DNA from: Bretschneidera sinensis
Taxonomy: Eukaryota; Streptophyta; Magnoliopsida; Brassicales; Akaniaceae
NCBI GenBank assembly: GCA_023935145.1
Contig: CM043700.1
Span: 34,133,456-34,197,455 of the forward strand
Direction: 5' to 3'
Length of the DNA stretch: 64,000 bases
Both the position numbers and the translations under genes were made by a program. Every line of letters starts with the position of its first letter. Position 1 is the first letter of the stretch. Below are positions 39,312 through 50,290 of this stretch, piece by piece. The notes under the pieces are model-generated. The model saw nothing but the letters and a program-made list of their open reading frames with translations. It was not told the DNA's origin and did not search any database.

Positions 39312-42300
39312 GTGCTTTAAAAAATACAGAGTATTACCTAAGTTTGAAAATACGTGTTCAATAGTGACAATCGAAACAAAATAATTCTCTTTCACCGATT
39401 GAGCAAAGTACCTTCAAGCAACCACCATCATCTTTTGCAGATTCCAGGATGATTCCGGACAAAACTGACAATAAATCACGAGCATACGACCCAAGCACTT
39501 TCAAATTATCCGCTGCAACCTGTGGGGTATATTGAGATATAGCTCGCTGCATGGCAGTACTTGCATTAATACCAGACAAAACATCTTTGCATTCCAAAAT
39601 ATCTTTATTTTGTTGAATAAGGATCTGCAAGCTGGAGCATATAATTCCACGAATATCATGTTGTTCTCGAAGGGCGTTGCATAGAGATTTCTCTAGATCC
39701 TTAAAACTCTCGGCAGTATCCAGTGGGTAGTTGCAAAATGAAGGCAACAAGGACCATAGAGAATATACAAGGGCATCTGCACTCCTTGATGAGAGAACCC
39801 GTCCTTCTAGCTCAAGCTGCCAAAAAGTGATGACTAAAAAATTTAGCACGTAACAGAAAATTCATCAAAATAAAAGAAACCATCAGTATAGAGAATTTCA
39901 TACCTTTTGAGCTTTCTGCCTCATCATTCCAACCATACCCAAAATCGTATCTGTAAAGAAGCTCAAACGAGCACCAACAGTATACTGCTTCAGAATTGGA
40001 AAGAGCCAGACGTCGACCTCTGAAAGATCAGTAGCATCCAACTTTAGAGGTACAAGACTTAAAAATGTCTCAGGCCCCATAGCACCAAGAGCTGATCCAA
40101 CACATTCATGCAGCTGGAGATTGACAAAACACATCAGCATATCAGTCAAGCACAAGATGAATAAAATGCTGAGAAAGGGAGAAAGAGAATGATTTAACAA
40201 TATCTTCAACAAGGTACAATGTAAAACCAGTTCATTTGTAGCTAACCATGAACTAGTAGTAAACTATGATTAATTGGCCTAGATACATTTGCCATATACG
40301 TTATGGTGCCAACACTGAATCACTGAGCATAACAACCAACATGCATGAACACCAGCCCCGAAGAATACCAAAAAGTCATTAATTGCTGTAAAATTGGTCG
40401 TTACAATTTGTTGTTTGAACAACTAGCTTCAGAAACCTCATCTTTTTCTTTCCATATATCCTACTCTTCTTGGTTCTTGAATGTTTTCATGAAGTGCAAT
40501 TTTCAAAGACTACTATTTGAGTATTTTCTAGGTCAGATAATTAAAATTTAACTTCAATACTGAACATAAAGCCCTTTATTAATCATTAACGATGCAACAT
40601 TCTGATTTATTGGTATGTAGCAAAATGAAACATTGCAATTTCAGGACAATACAGAAGCAGCACAGGAAAGAAATACCTTGCGTGAAAAGAAATTTGAAAC
40701 GCACAAATGATTACAAAAGAAAACAAATCCTTTAACCTACATGGCAAGAGATTTAAGACTAAAACCACCGGAAAGAACTAGATATGCTACATAGGTAGTG
40801 ATGTCATGTTGTTATGATGCCATTAAAGAGAATACTGATATGTTCCCCATTCAAAAGCATATAAATACCTGCTTTCTGTAAGAAAAGTCTTCATCTGGCA
40901 ATTTCTGCATGTCTGACAAGTTCTTAAGGGTTCCCCTCATAAAATAAGAAGAATAATCCCCTGAATAATAAAACATTGGCGTTAATTGTTATATAAAATA
41001 TTTTTGAGAATATGATTAGCATGTAACGTAATTGGTCTTGAATAATGGATAAAAGAGATGCACGGACCAGCTGACAAAAGATGAAAGAACAACAAGCTTC
41101 ATAACTATACCTCCACGCAACCACTGCCAGAAAATCTCAATCCCCCAACGCCCAAGGGAAAAAAATAAAAGGAGGCAAGCATCACATGACTTTATCAATA
41201 TTCACACATTCAACACAAACATTTTTTTACAAGTAAAAGTATACTATAAAAGGGCACAAGGGGGTGCCACCCAGGGTTATAAATACCGTACTGCACCTCC
41301 AGTATGACTGGTACATACGGGTTTTGGAGGATGGCCAATACCGAACACCACCTAGTACAGTCTCGTGTTTGGTACTGGTCCATACGTACCAGCCGGTTCG
41401 TGGTACCTGCAATACCGGTACAGGCCATTTTTTTTATACTTTTCTCTCCTTTTTAAATAAATATATATAAAAAATGGATTTATTATAGTATATATAAAAA
41501 TAGATTTATTGTAATATGCCCGTCTAAATCCGAAACACTACCCCCAAAATAGACCGGTACCGGTAGGAACCATAACAATAAAGAAAACAATACCTCGTCC
41601 GATATGGTATTGATAACCTTGATGCTCCCATGTGCAATAGAACTATCTAAGAGATAGTGTTTCGATAAATCAAAAAGATGATTCTCATTTACAAGAAAAT
41701 TCCCTTCTGGCCTAAAAATAAGGGTTCTAAGCCATTTCAAAGAAGCAATCGACCTTTCCACCTCATCAAAAGCTCTCCCATTTCTTTCCAACCACCAAAG
41801 ACCGAAGACCCATAAAGCCATATTCCAAAGTTGTCTAGATCAAGAGAAAAGCAGCAAGAAATAAACATTACCTAATTTATTAAACATTGCTGAAACAACT
41901 TGAAATGCTATGTCCCAGACTGCACTGTAGTGATAATCAAGTAAGCTTTCAATAGTTGAGCACATTTTTTCAATGATAGTTGGCCCAGACTTTCTCTCGT
42001 TCGAGTTCGTGTTTGTAATCTGATCCACTCCCTGTTTGATCAAGCTTCCATCAATACAGGCATGAATCAGACTCTTGAATGCTTCCATGGCCGCAAATAT
42101 GGCCTCCTCATGTTCCGATGACAAAATATCTGCCAAAACAAAAGTGTGACATGAACCCTGGATTATTTTACTGTTTTTTTGCTGAAAATGACAGGGAAAC
42201 AATCATTAAGACTATGATGGTAGAAGAACAAATATCATACCTTTAAGTGCATTGAATACAATGGGGAGCTTAACTACGCATATTTGCCTGTTAATGTCAT

Positions 42301-43489
42301 AAATTCTCATCATTCCAACATTCAGCAAACGAGCAGTGAAAGTCATGCCATCAGCAGATGTTTCATTTGTGGAGACAGAAAAAGCCAAAGAGCATAACAA
42401 ATCAAGCAGTGCTTCCGCTGGAACCTCTGCAGTCGGGTGGAGACAAATTGCATTCAAACTATCGGTCACGCGCCTTGTAACAAGAGGTTGGCGAAGTTCC
42501 AAGAGAGTTTTGAAGTACTTGAGAATGCTAGTCGAGTACTTCATAGACATCAGAGGAAGACATTCTTTAAGCCCGTCCAGAACATGTAGGACCTCCTGAG
42601 CTCCTCTGGATTCTGTAGAATTCCGATTTGATCCACCGGCAAGCAGAAGAAACTTTTCAAATATGTTTGTAATCCCTTCGCTTGCGGGAGCCAGTGCTGG
42701 TGTTCCTTGGAAACTTTGTAGGATATCACGAATACACACGTGAAACTGCCTTCTCACCTAATTGAAATCCAATAAGGATATAATTCCAATCGATCGTCTA
42801 ATTAATTACTATTAAAATGATAGAGATAACAAATTGAGTTTAAAGCATATAAAACCTAAATGCTCTCAATAACAGCTATAGATATATGAATTAAACTAAA
42901 AAAATAAAATTGAATTCGAAGCATATAAGACTCGGTTCTAACTTAAAAAAACAATCTTGACGGGAAAAAATGATAGGAACATTACCTTCGGACGCGCATC
43001 AATCATGTAACCCAACAAAACGCCGTACAGCTGAGACACATCAGGCCAATTCACGCGATCTCTGATTATCAACAAATGCGACACGCATTTCAAACCTGAA
43101 ACCACCGCACCGACCGTAACCGAATTCGAGCGTAGAACCCGGAGCACGAGACCCGATACGAAGTCGCCCTTTTTCTTCAATATTGCGACCGAAACTTTGG
43201 AGAGGACCAATGACAAGATGGTCATGAGGGAGTCGGTGACGTGTGCGGGTGGGTCAGCCTCGGAGGAGAGACGGTCCAGGGAGGAGCATGCAGCTCCGAA
43301 GTAGGCTATCGGAGTCAATTGGAGATTCTGGTCCTTGAGCTCCAGCGACATTGCGCCTATGACCGCGCACAGGTGCTTGTGGTCTTCTTGTGTGGAGTTG
43401 GAGAAGCGAGACAGGATCGACTCGCAGAACTCGTCCGGTTGTGATTCTGTGGAGAGCGTGGGGCCCTCCTCCATTTCGATGCCTTCCAT
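33336..43489 (-). CDS. RRP12: RRP12-like protein (HEAT-repeat/NUC173 ribosome-biogenesis factor)
   Basis: Eighteen coding exons on the minus strand: 43489-42986, 42757-42241, 42129-41872, 40960-40869, 40113-39904, 39816-39412, 38646-38471, 38321-38228, 38099-38043, 37692-37561, 37397-37326, 36222-36109, 35975-35814, 35622-35494, 34938-34837, 34747-34668, 34287-34141 and 33921-33336. Phases agree throughout, giving 1278 residues, the usual plant RRP12 length. RRP12 acts in nucleolar pre-ribosome maturation and nuclear export of subunits in yeast. The first 1000 or so residues are helical HEAT-type sequence and include the NUC173 region (from about exon 2 on). A short acidic stretch (SDSGDEDEDSDAEY) precedes a Lys/Arg-rich C-terminus (KFKRAQKKSSKKKL), which suits nuclear/nucleolar targeting. 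The start ATG at 43489 has a strong context (CCGCCATGG). An in-frame upstream ATG lies in a MITE. Intron 3 holds a LINE and a nested MITE. Confidence 0.94.
35786..35805 (+). repeat. (GA)n microsatellite in RRP12 intron 13
   Basis: About ten GA units sit just downstream of the exon 13 donor at 35814. Confidence 0.8.
39269..39310 (+). repeat. Compound (AC)n(AT)n microsatellite in RRP12 intron 6
   Basis: An ACACACAC run passes directly into TATATATA over about 42 bp. Confidence 0.85.
41223..41825 (-). mobile_element. LINE 3' end in RRP12 intron 3, interrupted by a MITE
   Basis: On the minus strand 41821 onward reads LWWLERNGRAFDEVERS and NFLVNENH, the same C-terminal LINE pattern as in KASII intron 10. 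After the MITE the 3' tail resumes as GGTGGCACCCCCTTGTGCCC, then a short oligo(A) (plus-strand T run 41223-41229). The tail closely matches the KASII-intron LINE tail (GGTTGCACCCCCTTGGTGCG), so the two are one family. The direction is the same as RRP12. Confidence 0.7.
41273..41620. mobile_element. MITE (348 bp) nested in the intron 3 LINE
   Basis: The ends AGGGTTATAAATACCG (41273-41288) and GGTATTGATAACCTT (41606-41620) form an imperfect inverted repeat. The inside has CCGGTACCGG and GTACCAGCCGG motifs typical of a GGTACC-rich plant MITE. It interrupts the LINE sequence, so it is the younger insertion. A flanking duplication is not clear. Confidence 0.6.
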
Positions 43490-43533
43490 GGCGGAGAGAT
43501 TAAAAGATTTTGTCTGTGAGTACTTTTTCGCAG

Positions 43534-43652
43534 AAAACCCTAGCTGAAGAGCAGTGAGATAGTTAGGGTTTATGCAACGAGGGTGAAGGACGCTGGGTTT
43601 GGGTTTTTGTCTTAAAATGGTTGTAGAGTAGGGATAGGGGTGGCAATGGGCC
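43534..43652 (-). promoter_or_regulatory. RRP12 promoter/leader: two telo-boxes and a site II motif
   Basis: AAACCCTA lies at 43535-43542 on the plus strand and AAACCCTAA on the minus strand at 43563-43571, so the two telo-boxes are in opposite directions. TGGGCC (site II type) is at 43647-43652, inside the end of the MITE. Telo-box plus site II is the known signature of plant ribosome-biogenesis gene promoters. The boxes lie 45-165 bp upstream of the ATG. Some may be in the 5' UTR, as the start site is unknown. Confidence 0.5.
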
Positions 43653-44340
43653 GCCCGGCACCGCCAGAACAAATGAGGCACGGCCCGGTACGATCCGTAC
43701 TTTCACAGGCCGTGCTGTGTCTGGTATGATATTATTGCATGAATTGCGATGGACCTAATTTTTGAGACACACGACACTGCACGAGACATAACAAGAGGTA
43801 CGACACCAACTCAGCATAATTAATATTTAATAAAATTTAAAATTATATATAATTTTATATTTTATCAATCAATATAAAAATTATTTTTTTTAGATGATAA
43901 TACAAAGTACATGTTCAATTTTTGCTCATCAAAGATTTGCATTTCCAAACCAGCACATGTGTAATTTTTAAGTTATTTGATTATGTTATTATTTTTGTTT
44001 AATTTTTAAATTATTTGTAATATTTAATTTTATTAATAAAAATATTTTTTTTTCTATATAATTATAACACATTCAATTTAATATTTACATGTTTTTTTTT
44101 TATTATTTTTAATAAAAAAATAAAAAATTAATAGATATATATATGTAACTCATGGGTTGGCATAGCCCAACATGGCCCAATAACCGTGCAGGTCTCGAGC
44201 CATGCCAAGTTGAGATTTTAAAAAATTTAATACAATACAATACATCACCAAAAAAAAAAAAAAAGACACAATAAAACACAACACGATGAACATCTTATAT
44301 GAACCATAGGTCGGCTCGGTACTGTCCATTTCCACTCCTA
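43635..44340. mobile_element. hAT-type MITE (706 bp) at the RRP12 promoter
   Basis: The ends TAGGGGTGGCAATGG (43635) and CCATTTCCACTCCTA (44326-44340) are inverted repeats of the common hAT MITE form. Flanks AGTAGGGA and TGTAGGAA agree at 6 of 8 positions, consistent with an aged 8-bp target duplication. The body is AT-rich and non-coding. The left end is 146 bp from the RRP12 start codon. Confidence 0.75.
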
Positions 44341-44429
44341 TGTAGGAACTTGGACTAGCCTAAAATGAATGTTAATAGCCCAAGTTGCATTTTGGATGTT
44401 ACAAGCACATAACTATTAATTGAGCCTAT

Positions 44430-44697
44430 GTTTGTTTGGATGGAGACTTGGGTCTCTCCTTTCACAGTGGACAATGTAGAAAACTTTACAAAAAAGCTCA
44501 TGCAATGTAACAAAATTCCTGAGAAAAAATTCTTAGGTGGGTTGGACCGACCACATTAATTATAGAGCATCGACTTATCAATTCGTGCCATATAAATAAA
44601 GTACACACATTTTATCCAGGGTAAACATTAGCTTATTTGGTTATTTTCAAAAAAAAAATATGTATCCACTTTGCCGATGTGGTGCAAGTTAAATAAT
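44430..44697 (+). repeat. Diverged direct repeat, copy 1
   Basis: Shares an ordered set of blocks with 45290-45540: CATGCAATGTAACA, ATTCTTAGGTGGGTTGG, ATTAATTATAG, CCATATAAATAAAGTA, CACATTTTATCC and TATCCACTTTG. It is non-coding, and the family is not recognised. Confidence 0.65.
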
Positions 44698-45289
44698 ATT
44701 TATATTTATATTAATAAAGTCATAACTCTCAAAAAATTTCATAAACTTGTACTTAAATATATAATTAAATATTTAAATAAAATTATATATGTAACTCAAT
44801 TCACTTCAATTCCCTACATCTTTCTCATGTTTTTCTCTCCCACTATTATACTCAAACTTTGTCACTGTACTACTCAAACTTAACTTACCTATCATTTTTA
44901 TTTCTTTTATCTTTTCCAATGTTTTTTTCTCTCTACTATCTCATTCACACTTAACTTCTCCACTCTTTTTAACTTTCTTATTTTCGACCCATGTTGATTT
45001 TCTCTATTCCTCTTTATCCTTTCCACATTTTTAATTGTTCTTATTTTTTTTGGTGATTCTAACCGGATTGTTCTTCTTTTGAGGTTTTTTTTACAGATTC
45101 AGTTTTATAATGGAGAATATATGACCATTATGCATAGCATACTTATAGATAATAAAATAATTGTGAGCATATTGTTTTATCACATAAAAAAACAAATCAA
45201 CACGCAGACACGTAACCCATATTAAGATGGTAGTACAATTGATGTGAGAGGAGAACTTGAGTTTTTTATTACGATTTATAATAGTGATT
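44698..45289. other. Spacer between the two diverged repeats
   Basis: AT-rich and pyrimidine-rich (TTTTTCTCTCTAC, CTTTATCCTTTCC). No coding or terminal-repeat structure was found. Confidence 0.4.
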
Positions 45290-45540
45290 TGTTTGGGACT
45301 TTGGATCCTCTATTGGTAATGATGTTTATTGCAAGATAATATAACAATTCATGCAATATAACAGATATCATGAGAATGAATTCTTAGATAGGTTGGCCTG
45401 TTCACGTTAATTATAGGTCTAACCTATCAGCTCTCACCATATAAGTAAAGTAAACACATTTTATCTTGGGTTAACATTAACTTGTGTGGTTGGTTTAAAA
45501 AAAAATATATCCACTTTGTTGATGTGGTGGAAGTTGAATA
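45290..45540 (+). repeat. Diverged direct repeat, copy 2
   Basis: Same block order as 44430-44697 (CATGCAATATAACA, ATTCTTAGATAGGTTGG, GTTAATTATAG, CCATATAAGTAAAGTA, TATCCACTTTG). It is about 860 bp downstream of copy 1. Confidence 0.65.
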
Positions 45541-46779
45541 CATGTAAAGCCTACCATTAATGTGATCGGAGGATATTGAGATCCTTGTTGCAACTTATGA
45601 TTGAGACTTGTTTGGGATCTGAGATCATTTGAAAATTAAATTTATAATTATATTTGCATCACATCATTTATTTTAGCCATGAAAATCACAATCCACATAA
45701 GTATCTTAATCAACTTATTTGCTTATTGGTTACGCATCCTGTTTGGTCTAATTAAGACATGCATGATTCACTACATTTTAATATTCTTAAGAAAATTACG
45801 TAATTAACCCTGAGAGCCCACAATACCTGATATAAATTTCATGAACTGGTGCTGGAGGGTTGAAGTATAGTCACACCATAGCACCCAAGACTCATCATAG
45901 TTGTGCCATGTGGTTTATTTGGGGACCAATATTGTGGCTGCTAAGGACAAGCAACGCTGCTGCTTGGCTGGGAAAAGTGGTTTGCCCATGTGAAGCTGAG
46001 TTGCAAAATTCCAGTGAATCAGAGTGGGAATTGGTGATGGTGGGGTTTAATACTTTGATCAAAACGTGCGGTAGGTGAGGCCATCTCCAATCTCCGTTCA
46101 ATTAGGTGGTGCATGCGTTTACATCTAACCGTACATACATAGATTGGCAGAATGAGACCTCACACTAGATGGAGCCCGATACCAGAAGAAAACCCACAGT
46201 AGATGATCCAAGTTCATTTAGTAATAGATTGAAAGCAGATTAGTAATAGACTGACTAGCATTTCATAAAAGTTCTTTACATTTCTCTTGTCATATTCATT
46301 TTTATGGAAAAAAACTCAAAAAATAATTAGTTTAATTTATCTTCTATCAATTACATGTTATTATGATCCTCTGCAATGATATGAGTAGTATTACTTATGC
46401 AGATATCATGTGATATATTTTCATCCCAAAGGGTACAATATTTATTGATACCCCATACCCATCATGGTCGTTAATTTCTTGGTTCTAACTTCTTCGTAAT
46501 CATTTTGTTTTTTTTTTAAAAGAGGCAAAATATAACTTAAATAGAAATATAAATTGTCCTAAAAGAAGAAACTTTTCTAATGTACATACCAAAAATACAA
46601 AATAAACAAAAAATACAAGATAATCGTAAAAGAGAAAAACAAAAATAACAAAGTCTAACGCAATCTTCTTTTTTTTTTTGCTTAGCCAACAAGCCAATAG
46701 CTTCATTCGCAAGACAACAGTACGATTGACGACAAGTGGGAATTTAATTAGTACAATTCTATACATGCTCAGTTATTAT
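45541..46779. other. Intergenic DNA, no gene recognised
   Basis: The 72-codon ORF at 45860-46078 has ordinary amino-acid variety but no start context, splice partners or family resemblance that I can see, so I do not call it. The rest is AT-rich. Confidence 0.4.
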
Positions 46780-47997
46780 TAGGAGTGAATATGAGTCGGT
46801 TTAGATTAGTTTAGTTTAAAAATTTAATCTAATTTATTTATATTGGGTTAGAAAAATCTCAATCCAACTCAACCCATGAACTCATCCAATCTCAACTCAA
46901 TCCAATTCATTCTAATCGGTTTAGATCGGTTTGGATCACCGGGTTGATATATTTTTTTTTACTAAAAAATTAAATCATACATATTACATGACAATAAAAT
47001 GTTATACTAAATCCAAAACCAAATCTATACATATTTCAAGTAAAAGTTGTGTGCAGCAGCTTCATATAAACTAATATTCAATACTTTTGTTAACATCTTG
47101 GATATTGTTATGGAAATAAACATAAAAAAGCAAGTGATTAAAGATTTCTTATAGTTTTTTTTCAATGATTTTTTATAGTTGATATTTACTTATTACTACC
47201 AATTAGTTACAGGGAGATGCATAATTGATTGTGTGTTAATTTAGCGTCAGCTATATATCTTTGCTATAATCAAAATTCCTCATTTCTTAAAGCTAAAGAA
47301 TGTTTAACCATATTAAAGAGAACATGCATAAACTCTAGAAAATAAAAGTTAACATTAGATTTGAAAATACAAAAGTCTAAGGCAATTAAAACATTGGTTC
47401 CAAACTTGGTACTGTTTGTTTTCGAAAGGAAAAGTGTAAAAAGAAAAGGAAAAGTGCAAAAACCAGACCAACACTTTCTAAGGAAAAGGAAGACTGCATA
47501 GTACTGCATACTTTTTTGGTTTTTTTTCACCAAACTTCACATTCGCCACTTGAGTTTCTTTCAAGAGAAAACGATAGCTCCATAGCCCCCACAAAGAAAT
47601 GAAGAAAGAGGTAATGAGGAGACTAAAATTCTCAATCAGAGAAGTTAGGTTTAGTGAATTGTAATTTATTTTTCCCAAAATACCCAACATTCTATTTTCT
47701 AATTACAACAAACTATGCCCTCTTTGGATTTGGACTGTACTACATATAATTTTACTCATTTATTATACTATAATTATTTAAACATAATTTTATATTTAAT
47801 AAATATAATATATATAATTATATATTTGACCGGGTTGTCGGTTTGAAAATTTTGAACCTATGACCCAACTCAACCTATCGGGTTAAAAAAAATTTCAACC
47901 CAATCCAACCCAACTTCTAAAAAGACTCAACCCAACTCAACCTATTGTATCGGTTTGCATTGAATCCACGAATCAATCGGATTCCATGCTCACCCTA
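46780..47997. mobile_element. Probable hAT-type non-autonomous element (about 1.2 kb)
   Basis: It starts TAGGAGTGAATATGAGTCGG and ends CCGATT-complementary (ATCGGATTCCATGCTCACCCTA), so the ends are imperfect inverted repeats. Both terminal 200-bp regions contain CCAACTCAACCC-type repeats. The interior has no transposase. Flanks agree at only 5 of 8 positions, so the target duplication is uncertain. Confidence 0.5.
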
Positions 47998-48517
47998 ATT
48001 ATCACTATCTACCAAAATTTTCAAAAATTACTATTCAAGTTTTCATTTATACAGATTTATTGTTTTGCACCCTATACAAAATATAATTTTTCTTGATTGG
48101 CTCCTCTCATCATTGCTTTTGTAGTATCTGACCGAACTTTTTTTTTTTCTGCACGGTATCTTAACTAACTCAATCATTTCAATATGACCATTTTCTCAGA
48201 GATTTTTCTTTTCTTGTCCAATATTGACCAATATCTTACCAAATCCTTGATCTAACAAGAAACTATAATGCAGCTGAAAAATTACAAAATACTCCATTCT
48301 CAAGGAATTATCTGCTAATTCTATAATAAAACCAGTTATATAGCATCATGTACTATTATATATAATTGACAAATAAGCAGTGGGATCAAAGATACAGCTT
48401 TCACAAAGAAAGGCAAAATATTAAAAAAATAAAAGCAGCGATACACGAGTACTACTAAGTGCTAATATATGACGATATGGAGAACAGAATCACAACCGTC
48501 CATGGTCATCATGATTA
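47998..48517. other. 3' flank of the inhibitor gene
   Basis: AT-rich, with no ORF. It probably holds the 3' UTR of the minus-strand gene that ends at 48518. Confidence 0.35.
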
Positions 48518-49126
48518 TCAAGGATCCATTAACGGGGAACTACCGCGACTCTCACCAAGGCGATTGATCATGTACAGCGCATTACTAGTAACCTTAGCCA
48601 CATTCATGATCTTACACTTCACATCGGCCTTAACCTTCCCATCAACCCCATCGAGACACGTGTCCTCGTTGGTCAGCGCCGCACTCACCCACGTCTGAGC
48701 GTTGCTCACCTGCCACCGGAATGTCTCGCCGGCGCCGCAGTTCAGGTTCTTTAACTCGCCGAGCGTACTGCTTAACTCGTCAATCGAGTCCGATATCTGC
48801 TCGACGCAGTCACTCAGTGCAAGTCGCTCTCTCTTGCTCTGCCCACTTTTGAAAACCAAAGACAGTGCGGCCAGGTAGCTGGAGACTCTGCGCGCGTGAG
48901 AGAGGCTGACCTTGACGGCGGCTTGGGCCAAGTCGCGAGGGGTGTTTGCGGGGCCCGAGTAGGAGGAAAGAGTGCGGAGGCAGAGGTTCGGGTAGCTGGC
49001 CTGAACGCATGATAAACGGACCAAATCTTGCGGAGCGTGGTGCTCCCGTTCGGCTGCGGTGTAGAGAGAAAGGGAGAGAGAGAGTAGCGTGAGGAAAGAG
49101 ATTGGGAGATGCTGCATTGTGGCCAT
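48518..49126 (-). CDS. Pectin methylesterase/invertase inhibitor-domain protein ('21 kDa protein' type), secreted
   Basis: An intronless reading frame of 202 residues. Residues 1-24 are a signal peptide (hydrophobic FLTLLSLSLSLYT). The four core cysteines of the PMEI fold can be assigned: Cys40 and Cys49 in LSCVQASYPNLC, Cys107 in LSDCVEQI and Cys157 in NEDTCLDG; extra Cys130 and Cys171 are also present. LAQAAVKVSLSHARR and WVSAALTNEDTCLDG are family hallmarks. Such proteins sit in the apoplast and inhibit either pectin methylesterases or acid invertases; sequence alone does not tell which. The coding GC content is much higher than the surroundings, normal for this family. TATA and CCAAT boxes lie upstream. 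Confidence 0.93.
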   Translation of the reverse strand: MATMQHLPISFLTLLSLSLSLYTAAEREHHAPQDLVRLSCVQASYPNLCLRTLSSYSGPANTPRDLAQAAVKVSLSHARRVSSYLAALSLVFKSGQSKRERLALSDCVEQISDSIDELSSTLGELKNLNCGAGETFRWQVSNAQTWVSAALTNEDTCLDGVDGKVKADVKCKIMNVAKVTSNALYMINRLGESRGSSPLMDP

Positions 49127-49189
49127 TTGGCACAGAACCTAATCCATATGGAGAAGAGAGAGACTCAGTAAGCGAAATCCGCTATAGTA

Positions 49190-49233
49190 CGATTGGTGAG
49201 TATAGGGGTGTTTTATAGGCGATTGGTGAGTAT
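49190..49233 (-). promoter_or_regulatory. TATA box between two 14-bp CCAAT-containing direct repeats
   Basis: On the minus strand CTATAAAACA (about 49210-49219) is a good TATA box roughly 85-90 bp upstream of the ATG. The 14-mer CGATTGGTGAGTAT (minus strand ATACTCACCAATCG, containing CCAAT) occurs at 49190-49203 and again at 49220-49233, a 30-bp period that straddles the TATA box. Confidence 0.6.
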
Positions 49234-49350
49234 TAAATTACGGAATTGTTCAAATTGGGGCTTTAATTACAAAGTTAGCCTTGCACTTGTCAATATATTA
49301 CTGGTTTTTTTTTCTTTTTTTTTTGTGGTGTAGTTGATAATTTGGAACTT
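49234..49350. other. AT-rich spacer upstream of the inhibitor gene
   Basis: Short unique stretch with a T-rich run (49303-49324). Confidence 0.4.
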
Positions 49351-49357
49351 AATAATA

Positions 49358-49728
49358 AGGTTTAATTAAAAAAATACCATGTATATGATTGTATTTTTAA
49401 AAAAATATATTGTAATTGGTTTTATTTTCAAAAAATATTCAATAGTTTATTTTTTGTTAATAAAAAATATTCTGTGGTATGTTTTTGTTGACAAAAAATA
49501 TCTTGTGATAGATTAAAAAAAAGATATCACAAAGTATTTTTGATTAATATAAACATATCACAAAGTACTTTTGCTAACAAAAATATATCATATGATATTT
49601 TTTATTAAAAAAAATTTTAAAATATTTTTTAAAATAGAATCAATCACAATATATTTTTTATCAAAAAAAACTTTATGATATATTTTAAAAATTAAATTAA
49701 CTATAAAATATTTTTTATAATTAAATCT
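49358..49728. mobile_element. Foldback MITE: long imperfect inverted repeat (371 bp)
   Basis: AGGTTTAATTA at 49358 pairs with TAATTAAATCT at 49718-49728. The arms continue to match inward: AATATATTGTAATTGGTTTT against the complement of AGAATCAATCACAATATATT, and TATGTTTTTGTTGACAAAA against its right-arm partner. Nearly the whole element can fold into one hairpin. Both flanks are AATAATA (49351-49357 and 49729-49735). Confidence 0.75.
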
Positions 49729-49735
49729 AATAATA

Positions 49736-50290
49736 AATTTTCTTTCCCTTTCATATAGAACTTCTGGTAAGGGGTAACAATGACGTTAGAGTTAGCATAT
49801 AAAAGTTAGCATACAAAACGCTGGGACAGTAATACTAGTAAATGCACCGCAAATTACAGCTGAACACGTGGGCAACTAATAAATTACCACTACGGGAAAT
49901 TTCATCATAGTGGGAAGCAGGAGTAGTAATAGACGATGTCTCTCCTTCTCCTCTTACTTTCTATGATTTTTTTTTTTCTAGTTTTTTTTGGTGCTGCTAT
50001 CTCGTTGTTGTCAGCTCTGATCGTACTGTCGTTCTCATGGAAATGTGACTTCTTTTTTGCTGAGTTAATTTTATTTTTGGGTTTTGGCTGTTCATTTTGT
50101 TTGGCTGTTAATGTTAGCAACTTAGCATTTGAATGGTGAATTTGTTCTCTTTTTTCCACTTAGGGTCCTGTTAATGGCTGCCCTAAAGCACTTGCACATT
50201 ATTCTTGTTATTTGTGAAAATAGTATTCAATTAATGCATATATTTTTTTTATGACAAAGTTGCCATTTTATTCTTTTCTAGCATATTATC
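49736..50290. other. Intergenic DNA, no gene recognised
   Basis: The overlapping small ORFs on both strands (49905-50159 and 49936-50139) are mirror readings of T-rich sequence and lack a family pattern. Confidence 0.4.

Noticed and set aside
45860..46078. 72-codon plus-strand ORF with mixed composition
   Set aside because: No family pattern, no upstream promoter signal, no exon partners, and an antisense ORF of similar length overlaps it.
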